From NCBI GenBank assembly GCA_030598325.1, contig JAUVQE010000003.1, positions 1 to 34,904 on the forward strand: a DNA stretch of 34,904 bases. The letters run 5' to 3'. The stretch comes from Nitrospirota bacterium (lineage in GTDB: Bacteria > Patescibacteriota > Gracilibacteria > UBA1369 > LOWO2-01-FULL-3). The notes below the pieces were generated by a model. That model was not told the origin of the DNA. It did not search any database and saw nothing but the letters and a program-made list of their open reading frames with translations. Numbering within the stretch: the first letter of the stretch is position 1; each line of letters begins with the position of its first letter. Positions 30,193 to 34,904 of the stretch are shown piece after piece. The translations under genes and the position numbers were made by a program.

Positions 30193-31879
30193 TCAAACCC
30201 TGAGCGACTTTCAAAAAACCATCTTCCCGCAATGTAATAATGCCATCTTTTCTCGCCGCCGCGATTAAATCAACAGAACTAGCGTTATCGAGAATCAACT
30301 GCTTCATTTCTGAAGTAATAGTCACGACTTCGGCAAGAACAAGCCGTCCAAGATAACCGGTGTTGCTACAGGCATCACATCCATGAACTTTGGCGATCTT
30401 ATCGGGGATCTGTGCCTCAATCCCCGGATTAACTTTTTTCAGATTTTCAAATATTTCCGAGAATTCTTTTTCTTCACTTTTGCTAATGGGCTCGGATGTC
30501 ACACATTTCGGGCAAACTTTACGCACCAGGCGCTGGGCGACAATAGTATTAAGAGCGGGCGCCACCATAAAAGACGGAAGCCCCATATTCACAAGACGCG
30601 GAATAGCTTCAAGCGCGCTGTTTGTATGAAGAGTGCTTAAAAGAATATGACCGGTAAGAGATGCCTGCGCCGCGGTTTCAGCGGTTTCAATATCACGAAT
30701 TTCCCCAATCATAACAACATCAGGATCATGCCTTAAAATAGAACGCAGTCCCGTGGCGAAATTATAATCACGGCTTTCATCAACCTGACTTTGAGTGACC
30801 CCTTTCATGTAATATTCGACAGGATCTTCCAGGGTGATAATTTTATTTTCGGGAGTATTCATTATCCCGAGAATTGAATACAAAGTTGTGGATTTACCGC
30901 TTCCGGTAGGACCGGTAACAAGAATCATTCCCTGGGAAATGGTTGAAGCTTTTTGCAATTTTTTTAAAGCCAACCCCTGGAATCCAAGCTCTTCAAGAGT
31001 CAGAGCTTTGCGACCCGAAGGTAAATATCTGCATACAAAAGATTCACCATACGGAGTTGGGATCGACGCGACACGAACAGCGGTTTTATTTTTATTAAAA
31101 ACAAAAACATATCGGCCATCCTGCGGTATTGAAACCACATTAAGCTTCATTTTCGATTGATATTTGATTTGCTCGGCGATTTTGGAATAAATGCCTGCAT
31201 CAATTGTAAAAACCTCATGAAGCACGCCGTCTATACGAAACCTGACAACAACACGCCCTTCCTCCGGCTCATAATGGACGTCGGATGCATGAGTTTTCAT
31301 TGCGGCAACATTTAAAAGGTTTAACCCCTCCTCAGCTGTAATTTCAGAAAGTTTTTTTGGTAAATCTTTTAATTGGGTGATTTCTTTCTCATAAGTTTTG
31401 ATAGCCCCTTCCTCGACTTTCTCAATAATTTCAATTTTTTTATATTTTTGCGTGGATTTATAAAATTTTAAAGCATCATCAATTCCGGCGGATGAAGCCA
31501 AATTTACATTAACTTCATAGCCTTGTTTTTGTAGGGCCTCAATTGTGCTTTTTGTTTCAGGATCTTCAGGTTCTTCTACGGCAACCCTCATTTTTTTCCC
31601 GACTCTGAAAAATGGAATAAGCCGAGCCTTCTGCGCATCCTCATAATCAACCAATTTTAAAAAATCAGCATTAAGCGGAGTTTTTGCAATATTTATATAA
31701 GGCAATTCCAAATCTCCGGCACGCTTCAAAGTGGATTTTTCCTGAAATTCTCTGTTCACCTGGGAAACAGCGGTAGAAGTGGTCACCATTTTTGACGCAG
31801 ACTTTTTGCTTTCAGCAGAACCCTGTGCCTGATCAGCCACTTGCGCTTTGTCACCCGTAGTAAGATCCTGATTTACCAT
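30149..31879 (-). CDS. Second PilB/GspE-type ATPase
   Basis: This 576-residue protein is a second GspE/PilB-family ATPase. Residues 1-50 are Ser/Gln/Ala-rich and probably unfolded. An MshEN/T2SSE_N-like region follows (about 55-140). The ATPase part has Walker A GPTGSGKS at 323-330, Asp box near 350 (TLEDPVEY), Walker B HDPDVVMIGE at 384-393, and His box STLHTNSA at 415-422. C456/C459 and a second CxxC in HGCDACSNTG complete the tetracysteine motif, so it is not PilT. It lies away from the pilus operon, with nusA upstream. Identity with the first PilB is only moderate, so it may drive a second secretion or pilus process. Its promoter has an inverted repeat at the start point. Confidence 0.93.
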   Translation of the reverse strand: MVNQDLTTGDKAQVADQAQGSAESKKSASKMVTTSTAVSQVNREFQEKSTLKRAGDLELPYINIAKTPLNADFLKLVDYEDAQKARLIPFFRVGKKMRVAVEEPEDPETKSTIEALQKQGYEVNVNLASSAGIDDALKFYKSTQKYKKIEIIEKVEEGAIKTYEKEITQLKDLPKKLSEITAEEGLNLLNVAAMKTHASDVHYEPEEGRVVVRFRIDGVLHEVFTIDAGIYSKIAEQIKYQSKMKLNVVSIPQDGRYVFVFNKNKTAVRVASIPTPYGESFVCRYLPSGRKALTLEELGFQGLALKKLQKASTISQGMILVTGPTGSGKSTTLYSILGIMNTPENKIITLEDPVEYYMKGVTQSQVDESRDYNFATGLRSILRHDPDVVMIGEIRDIETAETAAQASLTGHILLSTLHTNSALEAIPRLVNMGLPSFMVAPALNTIVAQRLVRKVCPKCVTSEPISKSEEKEFSEIFENLKKVNPGIEAQIPDKIAKVHGCDACSNTGYLGRLVLAEVVTITSEMKQLILDNASSVDLIAAARKDGIITLREDGFLKVAQGLTTLEEVHRATSVLG

Positions 31880-31882
31880 AAG

Positions 31883-31902
31883 TTAGATACAAAAATATCT
31901 AA
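31883..31902. promoter_or_regulatory. Perfect inverted repeat at the start of the second pilB transcript
   Basis: TTAGATA (31883-31889) and TATCTAA (31896-31902) form a perfect 7-bp inverted repeat around CAAAAA. It covers the predicted transcription start (near 31898) and ends 4 bases before the ATG at 31879, so it could be an operator or an RNA hairpin that hides the start codon. Confidence 0.5.
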
Positions 31903-31904
31903 GT

Positions 31905-31913
31905 ATTATAGCA
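31905..31913 (-). promoter_or_regulatory. Extended -10 promoter of the second pilB gene
   Basis: On the minus strand TGC TATAAT (31913-31905) is a perfect extended -10. A good -35 is not seen; a run of T lies just upstream after the nusA stop. The leader would be about 19 bases. Confidence 0.6.
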
Positions 31914-31936
31914 AAAAACGGACGATTTAGCTAGAA

Positions 31937-33184
31937 CTAAGCAACTTTTTTTACAGCATCCACAATCTTCTTTGCTCCATCCTCATCAATCCCATCAACT
32001 TCAGCCAAATCCTTCTTGCCAAGCCCTTTAATCTGTTCCACCAAAGTTAAATTCGCCGTAGATAATTTTTCTACCAATTCCTTATCCAGACCAAGATCTT
32101 CAACTTTTTCAACAACAAGCTTCTTTTCTCCTTTAGGAGTCTTACCTTCATAATCACTAATATCAAGAATATCAATTTCCCAGCCGGTCAAAATAGAAGC
32201 CAATCTAACATTTTGCCCCTGCTTCCCAATGGCAAGAGGCCTTTGATCCGGTTGTACGAAAACCTTAACTCTCTTCAACTTTTCATTCAGCTGAATCACA
32301 GAAGTTTTGGCGGGAGCCAAAGAGGTTTTTATATACTCAGTCATATCCTCTGACCACTGAATAATATCTATTCTTTCACCATTCAGTTCATCCATAATGT
32401 TCTGAACACGAATACCTTTTTGTCCGACACAGGAACCGATTGGGTCAATCTTTTCATCAGTTGAAAGAACAGCGACTTTACATCTGACGCCAGGATCTCT
32501 GGCAATTGACTTAATTTCAACAATCCCGGATTTAATTTCGGGAATCTCAAGTTCCAAAAGCTTTTTGACCAAATTCGGATGAGTTCTCGAAATCATCAAT
32601 TGGGGTCCTTTCGTTGTTTTAATAACTTTATCCAGATAAAGCTTGATCCTTTGTCCGGAATAATATTTTTCCCCGGGGATCTGATGCTCATAAGGAATAT
32701 TTGTGGTCGTTTTATTGTCCAGGTTTATATAAACATTTGTGCCGTCAACTCTGTGAACAATAGCGTTTATAAGCTCATTCTCTCTGTTTTTGAAAGTTTC
32801 ATACAAAACATCTCTTTCAGCGTCCTGAATTTTTTGAATGACGACCTGTTTCGCCGCTTGCGCGGCAATTCTTCCATAATTTGTAGGCGTAACATCAATG
32901 CGAACAGTATCACCGACTTTTGCTTTCTTACTATATTTTTTGGCATCCACTTCACTAATTTCCCTGTCTTCATCTTCAATCTTTTCAACAACTTCTTTAA
33001 CCAAATAAACAGTAGTAACGCCTGAATTTTCATCCAGATCAACGTCTATTTCCTGTTCTTTATTCCCATAATCTTTTCTGTAAGCCGCCCGTAGAGCGGA
33101 TTCGATAGTTTCGATTACAGTTTCCTTTGCGATATTTTTCTCGTCACAAAGTTGACTAATTGCCGCAAAAAATTGTGATTGCAT
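31937..33184 (-). CDS. nusA: Transcription elongation factor NusA
   Basis: This 415-residue protein is a standard NusA, which binds RNA polymerase and nascent RNA. Residues 1-125 are the N-terminal domain (FFAAISQLCDEKNIAKETVIETIESALRAAYRK). The S1 domain spans about 130-195, with KH1 (DPIGSCVGQKGIRVQNI) and KH2 (RPLAIGKQGQNVRLAS) following. The C-terminal 60 residues form a helix-hairpin-helix segment (LSTANLTLVEQIKGLGKKDLAEVDGI). No rimP, ylxR or infB gene lies next to it, which breaks the usual nusA operon; it lies after recX instead. The predicted leader is about 7 bases. Its -10 box overlaps the U-tract of the recX terminator. Confidence 0.96.
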   Translation of the reverse strand: MQSQFFAAISQLCDEKNIAKETVIETIESALRAAYRKDYGNKEQEIDVDLDENSGVTTVYLVKEVVEKIEDEDREISEVDAKKYSKKAKVGDTVRIDVTPTNYGRIAAQAAKQVVIQKIQDAERDVLYETFKNRENELINAIVHRVDGTNVYINLDNKTTTNIPYEHQIPGEKYYSGQRIKLYLDKVIKTTKGPQLMISRTHPNLVKKLLELEIPEIKSGIVEIKSIARDPGVRCKVAVLSTDEKIDPIGSCVGQKGIRVQNIMDELNGERIDIIQWSEDMTEYIKTSLAPAKTSVIQLNEKLKRVKVFVQPDQRPLAIGKQGQNVRLASILTGWEIDILDISDYEGKTPKGEKKLVVEKVEDLGLDKELVEKLSTANLTLVEQIKGLGKKDLAEVDGIDEDGAKKIVDAVKKVA

Positions 33185-33197
33185 AAGTAAAAAATTA

Positions 33198-33203
33198 ATT
33201 ATA
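33198..33203 (-). promoter_or_regulatory. -10 box of nusA
   Basis: On the minus strand TATAAT (33203-33198) lies 13 bases before the nusA start codon at 33184, giving a leader of about 7 bases. It follows directly on the T-run of the recX terminator. No good -35 is visible. Confidence 0.5.
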
Positions 33204-33232
33204 AAAAAACTGAATCTTAAATTAATTAAGAT
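33203..33232 (-). terminator. Terminator of the recA-recX transcript
   Basis: On the minus strand ATCTTAA (33232-33226) and TTAAGAT (33220-33214) pair perfectly around a 5-base loop. TCAG and seven T follow. The stem is AT-rich, so strength is moderate. It lies 4 bases after the recX stop. Confidence 0.6.
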
Positions 33233-33235
33233 CCT

Positions 33236-33724
33236 TTATCCACTACGATCATAACACCGCTCAACAGCCTTGTAAATAGCATCTCTGTTAAGCCCGCGAG
33301 AATACAAAAACCGGTAAGCTTTCATTTTCTGTTCCTGAACCGGATATTTTTTAAACCTTTTTAAACGTTTTGTTAATAATTCATAAGCAATTTTATTCTC
33401 ATCTATCTCCGTTTCTTCCAGGCCCGACTCAATCAATTCCTTCTTCACACCTTTAAACTTAAGATCCCGGGCGATAAGAACCCGTCCCCGGGGCCTAAGC
33501 CTGATGCACTCGGAAATATAATCCTTCACGAACTGCTCATCGTTCAAATATCCAAGATCGACCATTCTCCGGATAACATTTTTTATATCATCCTCGCTTA
33601 TTTCTGCGCGCTTTGTTGAATATTTAGCAAGTTTTTTCTCCATTTCACTCATTGTATATCTTTTTTTGGAAAATATTCTCAAAGCATACCGCAATAATTT
33701 GTCATAACCTTCAGGAAAATTCAT
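33236..33724 (-). CDS. recX: RecA regulator RecX
   Basis: This 162-residue protein is RecX, which binds RecA and modulates filament length. It is all helical and basic, with the family pattern RYALRIFSKKRYTMSEMEKKL at the start and IIRR-like repeats: VIRRMVDLGYLNDEQFVKDYI, RGRVLIARDLKFKGVKKELIE, then YRFLYSRGLNRDAIYKAVE at the end. Three helix triplets are visible, as in other RecX proteins. It lies 53 bases downstream of recA in the usual order, in one transcript with it, and before a terminator. The gap holds an inverted repeat (33743-33776). Confidence 0.92.
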   Translation of the reverse strand: MNFPEGYDKLLRYALRIFSKKRYTMSEMEKKLAKYSTKRAEISEDDIKNVIRRMVDLGYLNDEQFVKDYISECIRLRPRGRVLIARDLKFKGVKKELIESGLEETEIDENKIAYELLTKRLKRFKKYPVQEQKMKAYRFLYSRGLNRDAIYKAVERCYDRSG

Positions 33725-33742
33725 TAAAGTATTTTATATTGC

Positions 33743-33776
33743 TACATTCGCGTTCGCTTCGCTACCGCGTTATGTA
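33743..33776. repeat. Inverted repeat between recA and recX
   Basis: TACAT and ATGTA (33743-33747, 33772-33776) and, inside them, CGCG and CGCG (33749-33752, 33666-type partner at 33766-33769) form an imperfect stem around a GCTTCGCTAC loop. No T-run follows. Its GC-rich core stands out from the surroundings. It may attenuate recX expression or mark a short repeat element. Confidence 0.45.
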
Positions 33777-33777
33777 A

Positions 33778-34842
33778 TTAAGCTTCAACCGGCAAGTTCT
33801 CAGCCGGTAATTTCGCCACAACCTTCTTTTTGTCCTCCGGCTTTCCAAAAACCAACGTTTTTACGTCTTTTTCAATCTCTCTAAGCACTCTCTCGTTTTC
33901 CATCAAAAAAGCTTTAACACTTTCTCTGCCCTGGCCGAGCTTTTTATCTTTATAACTGTAGAAAGAGCCGGATTTACGGGTCACATTATATTTGGTGGCC
34001 AAATCAAGAAGATCGCCTTCAAACGAAATCCCTTTATTGTACATAATATCGAATTCAGCAATCTTAAAAGGAGGAGCAATCTTATTTTTCACTATTTTAA
34101 CTTTAACCCGATTACCAACCAGTTCTTTTTCAATGGTTCCGATACCCTCGATTTTGCCAATAGCCCGGATATCCATTCTGACGGACGTATAAAACTTCAA
34201 AGCCCGTCCTCCGGTAGTGGTTTCCGGATTTCCAAACACAATTCCGATCTTCATTCTCAATTGGTTCAAAAAGATAACTGTAGTTTTCGTTTTAGAAACA
34301 AAAGAAGTAAGTTTTCGCAAAGCCTGGCTCATCAATCTGGCCTGAAGCCCCATATGAGCGTCACCCATATCACCTTCGATCTCCGCACGTGGAGTCAAAG
34401 CGGCAACACTATCAACAACGACAACATCAAGAGCGTTGCTTCTCACTAAAGTCTCAAGAATCTCAAGCGCCTGCTCCCCGCTGTCCGGCTGAGAAAGAAG
34501 AAGTTCATCCGTATTGACGCCTATTTTTTTTGCGTATTCGGGATCAAGAGCATGCTCCGCGTCAATAAAGGCAACACTGCCTCCGTTTTTTTGCGCTTCT
34601 GCGAGAATATGGAGACTCAAAGTGGTTTTTCCGGAACTCTCAGGTCCAAAAATCTCCACAACACGTCCACGAGGCACGCCTCCACCCAAAGCTATATCCA
34701 GCGACAATGAACCGGTAGATATTGTTTCAATAGGGGACAGGGCACCATTCCCTAATTTCATAATAGCCCCCTTTCCAAAATTTTTCTCGATTTGAGAAAT
34801 AGCTAATTCAATAGCTTTGTCTTTTTCATTTTTTGCATTCAT
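33778..34842 (-). CDS. recA: Recombinase RecA
   Basis: This 354-residue protein is RecA, the strand-exchange and SOS coprotease. It begins [20 protein letters not shown] at 34842; a frame extension to 34902 runs through the promoter and is not coding. Walker A is GPESSGKT at 66-73; [42 protein letters not shown] and the L2-region phrase [16 protein letters not shown] are all present. C-terminal residues 320-354 are Lys-rich and then Pro/Ala/Glu-rich rather than strongly acidic. It heads the recA-recX transcript. Its promoter has a palindrome between the -35 and -10 boxes, which suggests SOS control. Confidence 0.97.
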   Translation of the reverse strand: MNAKNEKDKAIELAISQIEKNFGKGAIMKLGNGALSPIETISTGSLSLDIALGGGVPRGRVVEIFGPESSGKTTLSLHILAEAQKNGGSVAFIDAEHALDPEYAKKIGVNTDELLLSQPDSGEQALEILETLVRSNALDVVVVDSVAALTPRAEIEGDMGDAHMGLQARLMSQALRKLTSFVSKTKTTVIFLNQLRMKIGIVFGNPETTTGGRALKFYTSVRMDIRAIGKIEGIGTIEKELVGNRVKVKIVKNKIAPPFKIAEFDIMYNKGISFEGDLLDLATKYNVTRKSGSFYSYKDKKLGQGRESVKAFLMENERVLREIEKDVKTLVFGKPEDKKKVVAKLPAENLPVEA

Positions 34843-34872
34843 ATTTATGAGGTTAAAAATATTTGTGTCCCT

Positions 34873-34902
34873 AGTATAGGTGAGCGCACACTCACCTGTC
34901 AA
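34873..34902 (-). promoter_or_regulatory. recA promoter with palindromic spacer (candidate LexA-type operator)
   Basis: On the minus strand TTGACA (34902-34897) and TATACT (34878-34873) are separated by 18 bases. The whole spacer, GGTGAGTGTGCGCTCACC (34896-34879), is an imperfect palindrome with 7 of 9 base pairs matched (GGTGAG and CTCACC arms). A repressor bound there would block RNA polymerase. It differs from the known E. coli and Bacillus LexA boxes. The leader would be about 24 bases. Confidence 0.7.
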
Positions 34903-34904
34903 TA

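Noticed and set aside
34843-34902. N-terminal extension of RecA by 20 residues
   Set aside because: The extension reads through the predicted -10, spacer and -35 region and does not resemble RecA; the start at 34842 gives a normal N-terminus.
1-34904. Alternative genetic code (UGA as glycine)
   Set aside because: Several genes end neatly at TGA with ATGA junctions or directly before the next gene, so TGA acts as a stop.
1-34904. CRISPR arrays, insertion sequences or prophage
   Set aside because: No spaced direct repeats, transposase, terminal repeats or phage structural genes were seen; the Xer protein has housekeeping length and no att-like flanks.

Overview
The window looks like a piece of chromosome from a low-GC bacterium of the Candidate Phyla Radiation (Patescibacteria) type. 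This is an inference. It rests on AT-rich DNA, very compact operons with 1 to 12 base gaps, few Shine-Dalgarno sequences, a PilM-PilN fusion, a stand-alone VirD4/TraG-like ATPase, a four-tryptophan (NBR1/FW-like) domain on an L,D-transpeptidase and two long Cys-rich zinc-ribbon proteins of a kind I associate with that group. TGA is used as a stop codon (for example at 5927-5929, 15717-15719 and 24684-24686), so the UGA-glycine code of Gracilibacteria/SR1 does not apply. I saw no tRNA, rRNA, CRISPR array or insertion sequence.

Layout. 1-656: an orphan AbrB-like regulator (minus strand) and a regulatory region with a G-quadruplex motif and the pilus promoter. 657-9807: a type IV pilus operon (pilB, pilC, four prepilin-like proteins, pilMN fusion, pilO-like, a small membrane protein, a probable major pilin) closed by a strong terminator. 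9845-14060 (minus): pcrA/uvrD helicase, ymdB phosphoesterase, ctpA protease. 14211-14486: a small protein with four CxxC pairs. 14620-15636 (minus): an exported L,D-transpeptidase. 15717-18380 (minus): dGTPase, nrdR and two unknown genes in one tight operon. 18444-19763: a small helical protein and a XerC/D recombinase. 19766-20524 (minus): a TrmB-like regulator. 20702-22389: ftsE and purM. 22410-24635 (minus): the VirD4/TraG-like ATPase. 24684-27999 (minus): two tandem zinc-ribbon paralogues. 28081-30192: dprA and an MFS transporter. 30149-31879 (minus): a second PilB-type ATPase. 31937-34842 (minus): nusA, recX, recA.

How the parts fit. The pilus operon holds most of an assembly machine: motor (PilB), platform (PilC), alignment complex (PilMN, PilO) and a set of pilins. 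One pilin carries a seven-bladed LVIVD propeller, which suggests a tip adhesin. With natural DNA uptake in mind, the window also has dprA, recA and recX, but no comEC or comEA is seen here. NrdR and dGTPase together control the dNTP pool. Promoters recognisable by eye share an extended -10 element (TGn before the -10), usually a 17-base spacer, and short leaders. Several genes appear leaderless or nearly so.

Most interesting points: the pilin-propeller fusion, the PilM-PilN fusion, the internal duplication and one-sided loss of zinc ligands in the Cys-rich pair, a palindrome filling the recA promoter spacer (candidate SOS operator), a perfect inverted repeat at the start of the second pilB transcript, and the unknown beta-rich protein in the nrdR operon.
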